In this document: positions 41,468 through 53,534 of the stretch, piece by piece
Layout of the letters: each line of letters opens with the position of its first letter
Numbering within the stretch: the stretch's first letter is position 1
DNA from: Nocardia tenerifensis NBRC 101015
GTDB taxonomy: Bacteria; Actinomycetota; Actinomycetes; Mycobacteriales; Mycobacteriaceae
DNA: 64,000 nucleotides
Assembly (NCBI RefSeq): GCF_000308715.1
Contig: NZ_BAGH01000101.1
Span: 1-64,000, forward strand
Reading direction: 5' to 3'
Notes under the pieces: generated by a model
The model's input: the letters and a program-made list of their open reading frames with translations, nothing else
Database searches by the model: none
What the model was told of the DNA's origin: nothing
Program-made: the position numbers and the translations under genes

Positions 41468-43306
41468 ATGAGTACCCCCCAGGAGCGGGCGGCGGCGGCG
41501 CGCAAGGCGGCCGAGGAGGCGGCTCGGGTCGCGGCGGAGGCGGCCGCCGCGGCGGAGGAGGCGGAGCGCGAACTCGCCGAGCAGCAGGCGGGGGCGGGTG
41601 ACGGAGCGAAGGTCGAGAGCGCGGCGGCCAAGGCCGGCGAGACCGCCGCTGTTGCCGACGAAGCGGCGGTGAAGGCCGGCAAGACGCAGGCCGCGGCCGA
41701 AAAAGCGGAGGCGGAGGCCAGCAAGACGCAAGCCGCGGCCGAACAAGCGGCGGCGGAGGCCGGCGAAAAGCAACCCGCCGCCGAACCGGCGAGTTCGGCC
41801 GCAGAGGAGATCGCCGCGGGGTACGCGTTCGACGGTGCGGCACTGGAACTCGGCACCGTGGTCGTCGACGGCACGGTGGATCCCGCTGCGCGCGTGCGCA
41901 TTCCGATGCGCACCATGAACCGCCACGGCCTGGTGGCGGGGGCGACCGGCACCGGGAAGACGAAGACGCTCCAGGGCATCGCCGAACAGCTCTCGCGCGC
42001 AGGCGTTCCCGTGGTGCTCGCCGATATCAAGGGCGACCTGTCCGGCCTGTCCCAGCCGGGCGCGGCGAACGACAAGCTGAGCGCCCGCGCCGCCGAGACG
42101 GGCGCCGACGACTGGCGGCCGGCCGGCTACCCGACCGAGTTCGTCTCGCTCGGCACCGACGGCGTCGGCGTCCCGATCCGCGCGACGATCACCTCGTTCG
42201 GTCCGGTGTTGCTCAGTAAGATGCTGGGGCTCAACGAGACTCAGGAGTCCACGCTGGGTTTGATCTTCCACTGGGCGGACAAGAACGGTCTGGCGCTCCT
42301 CGACCTGAAGGACCTGCGCGCCGTCATCACGCATCTGACCAGTCCGGAGGGCAAGGAGGATCTGAAGGGCATCGGCGGCGTCTCCGCGGCCACGGCGGGC
42401 GTCATCCTGCGGGCGCTGGTGAACCTGGAGGCCGACGGCGGCGACACGTTCTTCGGTGAGCCGGAGCTGGATCCGAGCGATCTGGTACGCGTCGCGGGCG
42501 GTCAGGGCGTGATCACGCTGTTCGAGCTCGGTGCGCAGGCGGCGCGGCCGGTGATGTTCTCGACCTTCCTGATGTGGGTGCTCGCCGACCTGTTCCAGAC
42601 GCTGCCGGAGGTGGGCGATGTGGATAAACCCAAGTTGGTCTTCATCTTCGACGAGGCACACCTGCTGTTCGCGGACGCGTCGAAGGCGTTCCTCGATCAG
42701 GTGGAGCAGACCGTCAAACTGATCCGCTCGAAGGGCGTCGGCGTGTTCTTCTGCACCCAGCTGCCCACCGACATCCCGAATCCGGTGCTGTCCCAACTGG
42801 GTGCGCGGATCCAGCACGCGCTGCGCGCCTTCACGCCCGACGATCAGAAGGCCCTGTCGAAGACGGTGCGCACCTATCCCAAGACGAGCGCCTACGACCT
42901 CGAAAAGGCGCTCACCTCGCTCGGCACGGGAGAAGCTGTGGTGACGGTCCTTTCGGAGCGGGGCGCGCCGACGCCGGTGGCGTGGACCAGGATTCAGCCG
43001 CCGCGATCGCTCATGGACACCATCGGCGACGAGGCGATCAGATCGCGCGCCCTGTCCAGCTCGCTGCACGGCAAGTACGGGCAGACCATCGACCGCGAAT
43101 CGGCCTACGAGATCCTGGCCGCGAAGGTAGCGGCGGCGGATGAGACGGTGCAATCCGCCCCGGCGCCCGGGCGTTCGAAGGGCGACGAGGACTCGACCGC
43201 CGAACGCATCATGAAAAACCCTGCGGTCAAGAGCTTTCTGCGCTCGGCGGCGACCGCGGCCGGGCGGGAGATCAGCCGGAGCATTTTCGGAACGCGGAAG
43301 CGCTGA
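41468..43306 (+). CDS. HerA-like ATPase (DUF853 family)
   Basis: A 612-residue ATPase. Residues 1-105 are an Ala/Glu-rich helical region ([40 protein letters not shown]). The ATPase has Walker [21 protein letters not shown], Walker [21 protein letters not shown] and a sensor ([20 protein letters not shown]). It matches the HerA-like DUF853 proteins (Rv2510c in M. tuberculosis), of unclear function. Start ATG 41468 is the first Met before the helical region; the frame continues upstream. The C-terminus ends in [11 protein letters not shown]. Confidence 0.87.
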   Translation: MSTPQERAAAARKAAEEAARVAAEAAAAAEEAERELAEQQAGAGDGAKVESAAAKAGETAAVADEAAVKAGKTQAAAEKAEAEASKTQAAAEQAAAEAGEKQPAAEPASSAAEEIAAGYAFDGAALELGTVVVDGTVDPAARVRIPMRTMNRHGLVAGATGTGKTKTLQGIAEQLSRAGVPVVLADIKGDLSGLSQPGAANDKLSARAAETGADDWRPAGYPTEFVSLGTDGVGVPIRATITSFGPVLLSKMLGLNETQESTLGLIFHWADKNGLALLDLKDLRAVITHLTSPEGKEDLKGIGGVSAATAGVILRALVNLEADGGDTFFGEPELDPSDLVRVAGGQGVITLFELGAQAARPVMFSTFLMWVLADLFQTLPEVGDVDKPKLVFIFDEAHLLFADASKAFLDQVEQTVKLIRSKGVGVFFCTQLPTDIPNPVLSQLGARIQHALRAFTPDDQKALSKTVRTYPKTSAYDLEKALTSLGTGEAVVTVLSERGAPTPVAWTRIQPPRSLMDTIGDEAIRSRALSSSLHGKYGQTIDRESAYEILAAKVAAADETVQSAPAPGRSKGDEDSTAERIMKNPAVKSFLRSAATAAGREISRSIFGTRKR

Positions 43307-43366
43307 CGGACTGATTTCCCGCACCTGCGACCGCGTGACTGCTTGTGCGGGAGATCAACAGGCGCG

Positions 43367-44623
43367 TCAGCTCGCGTCGCGGTCGAGCAGGTCCGGCTCG
43401 CGGCGAACGAGTTGCGCGTAGTGGCCCTCGCGTACCGCGATGACCCGCGTGCGCGGCGATGCGTGCTGGTACGCGCCGGAGCACGGCACAGCGAGCAGTT
43501 CGCCGGGCCGCAGGTCGGCGGGTAACCGGACGTCGGTGGCGAGGATGACATCGCCCGCGCGCCCCGCGACGGTCGCGGTCACCAGTGGGCCGCCTGCCCG
43601 ACGGTTCGCCACCACCGCGCCCGCGAAAGTTCCTGTGGCACTGTCGATGACGACGCAGACGCTTCCGCCGTCGCCGTGCTTGACCGACAACACCCGATAC
43701 AGCGTCACCCCGGCCCGCGCCACGATGCCCCGCCCCGGTTCCAGCACAACCCTCGGCCGCGGGAAATGCTGACGGGCGCATGCCGCGTCGAGCGCGTCCT
43801 CGATGATCGCGGACAGTTCGGCGAGGTTCATCTCGGCGTCACCGGTGCGATAGGCGATCGCGTGCCCGCCGCCGAGGTCGAGATCGGTCAGCAGGCAATC
43901 GTGATCGTGCCGCGCCTGCGCCATCTCGGCGACCATCCGGCGGATCGCTTCGCCGTAGTGGTCGGGGTTGTAGATCTGGGATCCGAGATGGCAGTGCAGG
44001 CCGGTCAATTCGAGCATCGGCGCGCCGAGCACCCGCGCGATGGCCGTCGCGGTGGCGTCGCCGAGTGGGAAGCCCACCGGGACACCATGCGGCAAGTCAT
44101 GTTCGATGCCGGGGGAGACGCGCAGCAGAACCCGCTGCGGCCGGGTGGCCACGGCGGCGAGCAGGTCGATCTCCGCCGGCGAGCCGACCACGATCCGGCC
44201 CACCTGCCGCGCCACCGCGTTCGCCAGCGTCTCGCGCGGCAAGTCCTTGGCGTGCAGAATGATCCGCTTCGGGTCGACGCCGGCGTCGAGCATCGCGGTC
44301 AGCTCGCCGGACGAACGGGCGACCACCGAGAGTCCCTCGTCGGTGATCCAGCTCGCCACCGCGGCTACTGGCAATGCCATTGCGGCGTAGGCGATCTCGG
44401 CCTCGGCGAAGGTCCGGCGATACGCGCGGCAGCGCTGCCGGACCTCCCGTTCGTCGAGCACCCGCGCCGGGGTGCCGAAGGCCTCGGCGACGTCGCTCAG
44501 CGCGACGCCGCCGAGCACGATCCTGCCCTCGGCGTCGTACCGCGCGCCGGCGGGCCATACCGCGGAATCCAGGCGTGCGGCCGTTCCCGACCGCGTCGGC
44601 CCGAAGAAGTCCACTAACGTCAC
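43367..44623 (-). CDS. LysA-like pseudoenzyme (catalytic Lys replaced by Met)
   Basis: A 418-residue paralogue of the adjacent LysA-like protein, aligned residue for residue over the first 90. Residue 82, the pyridoxal phosphate Lys (YAGKAL in the neighbour), is Met (YAAMAL). The HGNGK segment is HAKDL, the DGGMSDNPR loop is DSATGTFAG, and the C-terminal Cys (GRFCEAGD) is missing. The LHCHLGSQI and LDLGGGHAIAYR segments are kept. GTG 44623 has AGGAG upstream. The frame is intact with no nonsense codon, so a non-catalytic role is possible. The upstream gene is 137 bp away. Confidence 0.85.
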   Translation of the reverse strand: MTLVDFFGPTRSGTAARLDSAVWPAGARYDAEGRIVLGGVALSDVAEAFGTPARVLDEREVRQRCRAYRRTFAEAEIAYAAMALPVAAVASWITDEGLSVVARSSGELTAMLDAGVDPKRIILHAKDLPRETLANAVARQVGRIVVGSPAEIDLLAAVATRPQRVLLRVSPGIEHDLPHGVPVGFPLGDATATAIARVLGAPMLELTGLHCHLGSQIYNPDHYGEAIRRMVAEMAQARHDHDCLLTDLDLGGGHAIAYRTGDAEMNLAELSAIIEDALDAACARQHFPRPRVVLEPGRGIVARAGVTLYRVLSVKHGDGGSVCVVIDSATGTFAGAVVANRRAGGPLVTATVAGRAGDVILATDVRLPADLRPGELLAVPCSGAYQHASPRTRVIAVREGHYAQLVRREPDLLDRDAS

Positions 44624-44760
44624 GGGTGCTCTCCTGATCCGCCCGCTTTCTCTGCCTGCGGGCCTACCAAGAATCAACGCCGCGAAACCGGCTGTGACCA
44701 GGCTGCTTAGCGCAACCTTGAGCACCCCGGACCCGATCTTGACGCAACGCTGATATGCCC

Positions 44761-46104
44761 TCAGCAGCCCATGTCCCGGCACAGGAGATCCGCGATGGTC
44801 TCCCGCCGCACCACCTCCCGGCACTGCCCCTGCCGCACCGCCACGATCGGCGGCCTGCCGACGCTGTTGTAGGACGAGGCGAGGCTGTGGTGGTACGCGC
44901 CGGTGCACGGCACCGCCAGCACCTCGCCGGGCCGCAGGTCGACCGGCAAACGCACGTCGGTGGCGAGGATGTCGCCCGCCTCGCAGAAGCGCCCGGCCAC
45001 CGTCGCGGTCATGCTCGCGCAGGTGGGGTGCCGGTTCGCGACGACGACGCTGTAGCGCGCGCCGTACAGCGCGACGCGCGGGTTGTCGCTCATCCCGCCG
45101 TCGACGGTGACGTAGGTGTGCCCGCCCTCGATGTGCTTGACCGAGAGCACCCGGTACAGCGTCACGCCGGCGTGCGCCACGATGGCCCGGCCGGGCTCCA
45201 GCGAGATGTGCGGGCGCGGGAAGTGCTGGCGCGCACAGGCCGCGTCGAGGGCGTCCTCGATGATGGCGGCGAGTTCGCCGAGGTTCATCTCGGCGTCGCC
45301 TGCGCGGTAGGCGACCGCGTGCCCGCCGCCCAAGTCCAGCTCGGTGAGCAGGTGTCCGTGGTCCTGCCGGACCCGCGCCATCTCGGCGATCACCCGGCGC
45401 ACGGCCTCGCCGTAGTAGTCCGGGTCGCTGATCTGCGAGCCGAGGTGGCAGTGGAAGCCGACCAGGTTCAGCTTGGGCTGGCGCATGATCCGTGCGACCG
45501 CCTCGGCGGCCGTGTCGCCGCCGAGCGGGAAGCCGAACTTCTGGTCGGTGACGCCGGTCCGGACCGCGGGGTGCCCGTGCACGTCGATGCCGGGGGACAA
45601 GCGCAGCAGCACGTTCTGCGAGTCGGTGACCAGGGCGGAGAGCAGGGTGATCTCGGCCAGCGAGTCGACCACGATGCGGCCCACGCCCGCCTTGATCGCG
45701 GCGCTCAGCTCATCGAAGGATTTCCCGTTGCCGTGCATGATGATTCGCCGCGGTGCGACCCCGGCGGCGAGCGCGATGGCGAGCTCGCCCGATGAGCAGA
45801 CGTCCACCGAGAGCCCCTCCTGGGAGACCCAGTTGGCGACCGCGCGGATCATCAAAGCCTTTCCGGCGTAGATGATCTCGGCCTCGGGGAAGGCCTTGCG
45901 GTAGGCCCGGCAGCGCTCGCGCACCTCGCGCTCGTCCAGGACGTAGGTCGGAGTGCCGTACTGATCCGCGATGTCGGCCAGGGCCACCCCGCCGATCGTG
46001 ATCCGGCCCGCGTCGTCGTAGTGCGTGTCGCGCGGCCATACGGCCGAGTCGAGGCGTGAGGGCATCCCCGACTTCAGCGACGGGAAGATTTCCAGCAGCG
46101 TCAC
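44761..46104 (-). CDS. Diaminopimelate decarboxylase-like protein (LysA family)
   Basis: A 447-residue fold-type III PLP enzyme; LysA converts meso-diaminopimelate to lysine. The PLP Lys is in EIIYAGKALMIRAVANWV (K82), HGNGKSFDEL and LVGFHCHLGSQISDPDYY are the binding segments, and LDLGGGHAVAYR the Gly loop. VDGGMSDNPRVALYGARYSV and GRFCEAGDIL are the active-site Arg/Cys regions. GTG 46104 has AGGAGA upstream. It is probably a second LysA-like gene, since the canonical lysA lies elsewhere in Nocardia. Substrate may differ. Confidence 0.85.
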   Translation of the reverse strand: MTLLEIFPSLKSGMPSRLDSAVWPRDTHYDDAGRITIGGVALADIADQYGTPTYVLDEREVRERCRAYRKAFPEAEIIYAGKALMIRAVANWVSQEGLSVDVCSSGELAIALAAGVAPRRIIMHGNGKSFDELSAAIKAGVGRIVVDSLAEITLLSALVTDSQNVLLRLSPGIDVHGHPAVRTGVTDQKFGFPLGGDTAAEAVARIMRQPKLNLVGFHCHLGSQISDPDYYGEAVRRVIAEMARVRQDHGHLLTELDLGGGHAVAYRAGDAEMNLGELAAIIEDALDAACARQHFPRPHISLEPGRAIVAHAGVTLYRVLSVKHIEGGHTYVTVDGGMSDNPRVALYGARYSVVVANRHPTCASMTATVAGRFCEAGDILATDVRLPVDLRPGEVLAVPCTGAYHHSLASSYNSVGRPPIVAVRQGQCREVVRRETIADLLCRDMGC

Positions 46105-46255
46105 GGTGTCTCCTGTGTGCGTCCCCGCTATTCCGTATGCGGGGCCGCTGTCAGGACTACGCCGATTCCTCTTCGGGCAACGGTCCAGCTTACGGCTGCT
46201 TGACGACCGGGCGCGCGATCTTGACGGATCCCTGACCCTGCCGTGACGGGCGTCT

Positions 46256-47059
46256 CTACCCGCCGAGTTTCTTGTAGAACGCCCCCGCGATCGGTGCGGT
46301 GACGGAGCGGGGGCCGTACTGCCCCGCCACGCTCATACCCTTGCTGATCAGGCCGGGGACCACACGCATCTTGTTGCGAGCCAGCGCGTCGATGGACACC
46401 TTCGCGGTGTACTCCGAGGACACCCACATGAAGTCGGGCACCAGCCGGTCCACGATCGAGGCGTCGGCCGGGTCCGGCGTCTCGGTGCGCACCGGGCCGG
46501 GCGCGAGCAGCGTGACGTGGACGCCGGAGCCCTTGAGTTCGCCGCGCAGCGACTCGGAGAAGGTGTTGGCGAACGCCTTGCTGGCCGCGTAGGTCGCGTT
46601 GTTGGGGATCGGCATGTTGCCCGCCGCCGACCCGCTGATCAAGATGCCGCCGCCCCCGCGGGCGATCATGCCGGGCAGCACGGCGAGCGTAAGGTCGTGC
46701 ACCGCAACGGCGTTCAGCTCCATCTGGGCACGCTCGTAGCCGAGGTCGAGCTCGGCGACCGCCCCGAACGTCGCGATCCCGGCGTTGTTGCACAGGATCG
46801 CGATATCGCGCGCCGACAGCTCCTCGACCAGCGCCCCGCGTTGCGTGCGATCGGACAGGTCGACCGCCCGCACCTCGGCGGCGATCCCGTGCGCGAGCGT
46901 CAAGCGCTGCGCCAGCTCGGTGAGCACCTCACCGCGCCGCGCGACCAGGATCAGCGAATAACCGCGGGCGGCGAGTTCGGCGGCCAGCGCGGTGCCGATG
47001 CCGGAGGAGGCGCCGGTGACCACCGCGCGATTCTCGGAAGTAGGGGAGGGCAGGCTCAC
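46256..47059 (-). CDS. cmrA: Short-chain dehydrogenase, mycolate reductase (CmrA-like)
   Basis: A 267-residue SDR. The cofactor loop is TGASSGIGTALAAELAARGY, NNAGIATFG the middle motif, and the catalytic residues S (ILISGSAAGN) and YxxxK (YAASKAF). SESLRGELKGSGVHVTLLAP and FYKKLGG end the protein. It matches Rv2509/CmrA over its full length, including the C-terminal NKMRVVPGL. CmrA reduces the 3-oxo mycolate precursor to mature mycolate, so it indicates a mycolic-acid-forming organism. It lies near the HerA-like gene, as in M. tuberculosis. Confidence 0.92.
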   Translation of the reverse strand: MSLPSPTSENRAVVTGASSGIGTALAAELAARGYSLILVARRGEVLTELAQRLTLAHGIAAEVRAVDLSDRTQRGALVEELSARDIAILCNNAGIATFGAVAELDLGYERAQMELNAVAVHDLTLAVLPGMIARGGGGILISGSAAGNMPIPNNATYAASKAFANTFSESLRGELKGSGVHVTLLAPGPVRTETPDPADASIVDRLVPDFMWVSSEYTAKVSIDALARNKMRVVPGLISKGMSVAGQYGPRSVTAPIAGAFYKKLGG

Positions 47060-47125
47060 GCCAGGAGCCTATGCGATCCGTTCCCGCCGCCCGCACTCCG
47101 CCGGACGACCGGCCCGCCGCGCCGA

Positions 47126-48496
47126 CTACTCGGCGGCGGCGACCTCGGTGGGAGTGGGGGAGCGGACGGGGAGCAGAGCGGCCAAGCCGATGGCGAGCAC
47201 GAGGACGATGCCGACGATGCCCGCGCGGTCGTTGTCGAAGAACCAGACGAACAGGCCGAAAAAGCTTGGCGCGAGGAAGGATACGGCCCGGCCGGTGGTG
47301 GTGTAGAGGCCGAAGAGCTGGCCTTCGCGACCGGGCGGGGCGAGGCGGGCCAGGAACGAGCGGGCGGCGGACTGGGCGGGGCCGACGAAGACGGTCAGCA
47401 GGAGCCCGAAGATCCAGAACATCAGCGGGCCGGAGACGACGAGCAGGGCGAGGCCGCAGACGATCATCGATACGAGCGAGACGACGATGACGACCTTCGG
47501 CCCGCCGCGGTCGTCGAACCGGCCCGCGACGATCGCGCCCAGTGCCGCAACCACATTGGCGGCGATGCCGAACAGGAGGACGTCGGAGTCGGCGATGTCG
47601 TACACCCGGACCGCGAGCACCGCGCCGAAGGTGAACACGCCGGCGAGCCCGTCCCGGAAAACCGCGCTGGCGATGAGGAATCCGGCGGTGCGCCGGTCGG
47701 CCGCCCACAGTTCCCGCAGGTCCCGCACCAATACTCGGTAGGACTCGACGAAACCCGCGCTCGCCGCGCCGGGATCGGCGTCGGTGCGCGGCAATTCGGG
47801 CACCGAGAACAGCACCGGCAGCGCGAACGCGGCGAACCAGACCGCGGCGACGATGGCCACCAGACGGATATTGAGCCCGTCGTCGGTGGGCATGCCGAGC
47901 AGCCCTCGGCTGTCCCCGCTGCCGGAGATGAACCCGAAGTAGCAGATCAGCAGCAGGAAGATGCCGCCGAAATAGCCCATCGCCCAGCCGAATCCGGACA
48001 CCCGGCCGACGGTCGCCGGCGTCGACACCTGCCGCAGCATGGCGTTGTAGGGCACGCTGGCCAGTTCGAAGAACGCCGAGCCGAACGCGAGCAGCGCCAG
48101 CCCGAGCCACAGGTAGTGGTAGTCGTCGTGCACGAAGAACATCAGCGTCATCGAGACGATGCAGAGCGCGGTCAGCACGGCAAGGGAGCGTTTACGTTTC
48201 GCGGACGCGTCGAACCGCTGGCCGCTGACCGGCGCCGTCACCGCGACCACGAGGCCGGCGAGCCCGAGCGCCCACCCGAGCCACGCGCTCGACGAGACCC
48301 CGCCCGGCAGATCGTCACCGACCTTGTCGGTCAGGTACACCGAGAACACGAAGGTGAGAATCACCGCGTTGAACGCAGACGACCCCCAGTCCCAGAATCC
48401 CCACGCCACGATCTGTCCGCGCCCGGCGGCCTGTCCCACGGTCGCTCGCGCGTCCACCTCGGCCGCGTTCCTCGCGGGCTCACTGCGCTCACTCAT
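47126..48496 (-). CDS. MFS transporter (UMF1/Atg22-like)
   Basis: A 456-residue major facilitator with twelve hydrophobic segments. VAWGFWDWGSSAFNAVILTF is the start of helix 1 with the conserved GxxDWxxSAF of the family. ASVPYNAMLRQVSTPATVGR is the loop before helix 5, and LLRQVSTP recurs. VFVGPAQSAARSFLARLAPP is a second loop of the same kind. Such proteins export metabolites, with unknown substrate. It is divergent from the PadR gene, which might control it. Confidence 0.85.
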   Translation of the reverse strand: MSERSEPARNAAEVDARATVGQAAGRGQIVAWGFWDWGSSAFNAVILTFVFSVYLTDKVGDDLPGGVSSSAWLGWALGLAGLVVAVTAPVSGQRFDASAKRKRSLAVLTALCIVSMTLMFFVHDDYHYLWLGLALLAFGSAFFELASVPYNAMLRQVSTPATVGRVSGFGWAMGYFGGIFLLLICYFGFISGSGDSRGLLGMPTDDGLNIRLVAIVAAVWFAAFALPVLFSVPELPRTDADPGAASAGFVESYRVLVRDLRELWAADRRTAGFLIASAVFRDGLAGVFTFGAVLAVRVYDIADSDVLLFGIAANVVAALGAIVAGRFDDRGGPKVVIVVSLVSMIVCGLALLVVSGPLMFWIFGLLLTVFVGPAQSAARSFLARLAPPGREGQLFGLYTTTGRAVSFLAPSFFGLFVWFFDNDRAGIVGIVLVLAIGLAALLPVRSPTPTEVAAAE

Positions 48497-48560
48497 TGCC
48501 GCGCAGCCTAGTGCCGTTTTCCCCCGCGGTACGGCTCAACGCCCGACACCAAACCCAGGG

Positions 48561-48578
48561 TATGCACCCAGTTGCATA
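48561..48578. promoter_or_regulatory. Candidate PadR operator
   Basis: TATGCA-CCCAGT-TGCATA has perfect 6-bp arms and resembles PadR-family operators (ATGCAT-type). It lies 30 bp upstream of the PadR start and 65 bp from the divergent MFS gene, so it could control both. Confidence 0.55.
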
Positions 48579-48607
48579 GTACTGGCTGTCACGGCTATTC
48601 TCTCCGC

Positions 48608-51218
<2,611 letters not shown>

Positions 51219-51267
51219 ATTCGCCCGCGGTGTCGTCCTCTTTCGAGTGACGACACCGCGGACGGGA

Positions 51268-51693
51268 TCAGCTCGAGTAGTCCTGGCTGATCCAGCGGTC
51301 GGGACGGATCGTGAACAGGATGGAGTCGACCTCGCGCATCCGGTCGATGAAGGCGCGGCCCTCCTCCGGGCCGAGGTAGCGGACGGCGATTCGCTCGCGC
51401 ACGTCCAGCGGCGCCGGCGTGGTCGCGTCTATTACGGTGCCCTCGACGATCACGTACTGGTAGGGCAGGTCTTCGCGCTGGACCGTGACGGTCACCGCGC
51501 CTGCCTCCTGGATGAGCCTGGCTTTGCGACGCCCGGCACCCGTATTGATCAGGATGTCGCCGCCGGGGGTGTAGTCGTACCAGATCGGGACGGCCACGGG
51601 CGGTCGCCCGTCGGTCGCCGCGACCGACAGCACGGCGATGTGCTTGTCCGCGAGGAATTTCTGACGTTCGGCCTCCGAGAACGGTTTTGGCAT
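51268..51693 (-). CDS. Pyridoxamine 5'-phosphate oxidase-fold protein (F420/flavin-binding type)
   Basis: A 141-residue split-barrel protein. MPKPFSEAERQKFLADKHIA, VLSVAATDGRPPVAVPIWYD and GDILINTGAGRRKARLIQEA show the N-terminal barrel of PPOX-class proteins (cofactor: F420 or FMN, typically), and PLDVRERIAVRYLGPEEGRA the C-terminal part. Start MPKPF at 51693; the frame extends further without a site. Substrate unknown. It converges with fadH. Confidence 0.82.
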   Translation of the reverse strand: MPKPFSEAERQKFLADKHIAVLSVAATDGRPPVAVPIWYDYTPGGDILINTGAGRRKARLIQEAGAVTVTVQREDLPYQYVIVEGTVIDATTPAPLDVRERIAVRYLGPEEGRAFIDRMREVDSILFTIRPDRWISQDYSS

Positions 51694-52176
51694 GCGTTGG
51701 TGAACGCTGTCGGCTAGGAGGTTATTCCGCACGCTGTCGTCGTGTTGTTTGTCCGGCGAGGCGGATGCTTTGGGGCACTGCGTATCTCGGGCGTAGTTGC
51801 TCCTGTGACGTTGCGTGAGCCAGAGAGTTGCGCTGCTACGGATCTCGCTCGATAAGTAACTGTTGGTTATCGAGTACCAAGGCACAGAGTTCGAGCATCG
51901 ACTGGACGATCGGGATGCGGCGTGTCCGTCGGTAACCGGGACGAAGATGCCTCGCGTGTCGGGAAATTCGGCTGATCATCTGGCTATCCAATGACAGCCG
52001 CCGGGCTAACATTCAGGCAATGAGAGAGATTCTAAGTCAGTTTCTCAAACGCGAGACAGCGCGCAGTCGGCCTTGTTAAGTTACTGATGATTCTTCCACT
52101 GAAAGGCGCGATGAGGCGCTACTCGCCCCGCACCGCGTCGACCCGGTGGCGTCATGGCTCGGCGAGGAGTAGCGAC
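51694..52176. other. Intergenic region upstream of lcp
   Basis: No gene is seen; the open frame at 52087-52176 joined to lcp lacks a signal peptide pattern. GAGGAG at about 52166 is the lcp ribosome-binding site. No palindrome or other regulatory structure is recognised. Confidence 0.45.
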
Positions 52177-53418
52177 ATGGACGGATTCAGCAGGCGCAAC
52201 GTTTTGCGGGCGGGCGGAGCATTGGGCGCGTTCGGCGCGCTGGCGGCGATGTCGCCGGCCCGGGCGGAGCCGTGGAGTTGGTCACCGGGCGGTTCGGTGG
52301 CGGGCAGCGGGTCCGGCGTCGATCCGCTGACAGTGTGGGACGACGAGGCGGACCAGCTGGTCGCCGCGCTGATCGACCGTGGCGACGTGCCCAGGGTGAA
52401 CCAGCTGTTGCGGACCTGGACCAGAAACGGTCAGCCGTTACCGGACGGGTTACCTACGGAGCTAAGGGATTTCATGGAGTACGCCCGGCAGCTCCCGCAG
52501 TGGACCGACCGGGGCAAGCTGGGCACCGCCGTCGAGTTCAACAAGAAGCGGGGCCTGTATCTCGGCGTGCTGTACGGCTTGGCCAGCGGCATGATGAGCA
52601 CGGTCATCCCGAAGGAGGCGCGGGCGGTCTACTACTCCAAGGGTGGTCAGGATCTGAAGGATCGCATCTCCAAGACCGCCAAGCTCGGCTACGACATCGG
52701 GACCGCGAACGCCTATGCGCCCGACGGTGAGATGGTCGTGACGTGCGTCAAGACCAGGCTGGTGCACGCCGCCGTGCGGCACCTGTTGCCCCAGTCGCCG
52801 CACTGGAAGCACTCGGCCGACGAGGAGATCCCGATCAGCCAGAACGACATCATGGTCACCTGGCACAGCCTGCCGACGACCGTCATGAAGCACCTCACCG
52901 CGTGGGGCGTGCCCATCCCGGCGCACGAGTCCGAGGCCTTTCTGCACTCGTGGCAGGTGTGCGCGCACATGCTCGGCGTCCGCGACGAGTACATTCCCAA
53001 CTCGTGGGCCGAGGCGAATTCCCAAGCGGCGCAGGTGCTCGACCCCGTTCTCGCGCCGACCCCCGAGGGCGTCGCGCTGGCCGACCGGCTCCTGCGGCTC
53101 GGCGTGAACCTCGATCTCGCCGTGCTCAGCAAGCCCATTCTCGGCGCGTTCACCCGCTTCCTGCTCGGCGACAAGATCGCCGATGGACTGGCGATTCCCC
53201 GTGAGCCCGTGTGGGATCCGCTGCTGCGGGTCAGCTGGGGGCCGTTCATCGCCGTGCGCGAGGGCCTGCTCCCCGTCGTACCCCTCGCCCCCGACGCCTA
53301 CTGGCTCTTCGACGAGTTCCTCCGCCAAGCCGCCCTCATCTACCTGGCGGAACTCCGCATGCCGATCAGCATCGAACTGCCCCAGATGAATCGGGACATG
53401 AGCCAGCCGCCACGCTGA
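52177..53418 (+). CDS. lcp: Latex clearing protein (rubber oxygenase)
   Basis: A 413-residue secreted heme oxygenase that cleaves cis-1,4-polyisoprene to oligo-isoprenoids. A Tat signal is present (FSRRNVLRAGGALGAFGALA, then ALAAMSPARA). The fold is the DUF2236/MpaB family. Lcp hallmarks are NKKRGLYLGVLYGLASGMMS, STVIPKEARAVYYSKGGQDL, RISKTAKLGYDIG (active-site R/K/T) and KTRLVHAAVRHLLPQSPHW (heme His), and HSWQVCAHMLGVRDEYIPNS. ATG 52177 has GAGGAG upstream. No oxiB-type or regulator gene adjoins it. Confidence 0.92.
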   Translation: MDGFSRRNVLRAGGALGAFGALAAMSPARAEPWSWSPGGSVAGSGSGVDPLTVWDDEADQLVAALIDRGDVPRVNQLLRTWTRNGQPLPDGLPTELRDFMEYARQLPQWTDRGKLGTAVEFNKKRGLYLGVLYGLASGMMSTVIPKEARAVYYSKGGQDLKDRISKTAKLGYDIGTANAYAPDGEMVVTCVKTRLVHAAVRHLLPQSPHWKHSADEEIPISQNDIMVTWHSLPTTVMKHLTAWGVPIPAHESEAFLHSWQVCAHMLGVRDEYIPNSWAEANSQAAQVLDPVLAPTPEGVALADRLLRLGVNLDLAVLSKPILGAFTRFLLGDKIADGLAIPREPVWDPLLRVSWGPFIAVREGLLPVVPLAPDAYWLFDEFLRQAALIYLAELRMPISIELPQMNRDMSQPPR

Positions 53419-53534
53419 GCGAAAACAATCGGCGGTGCGACCAAACCGCCGACGATGGCGACGCGAATCTCCTTGCGAGGGCCTGCCCGGGAGGTGTCCC
53501 GGGCAGGCGTGCCGACCGCAAGTGAGAGGGGCTC

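Noticed and set aside
40529..43324. 931-residue minus-strand protein
   Set aside because: Only the C-terminal 216 residues (oligoribonuclease) are real; the rest is antisense to the HerA-like ATPase with Arg-rich composition.
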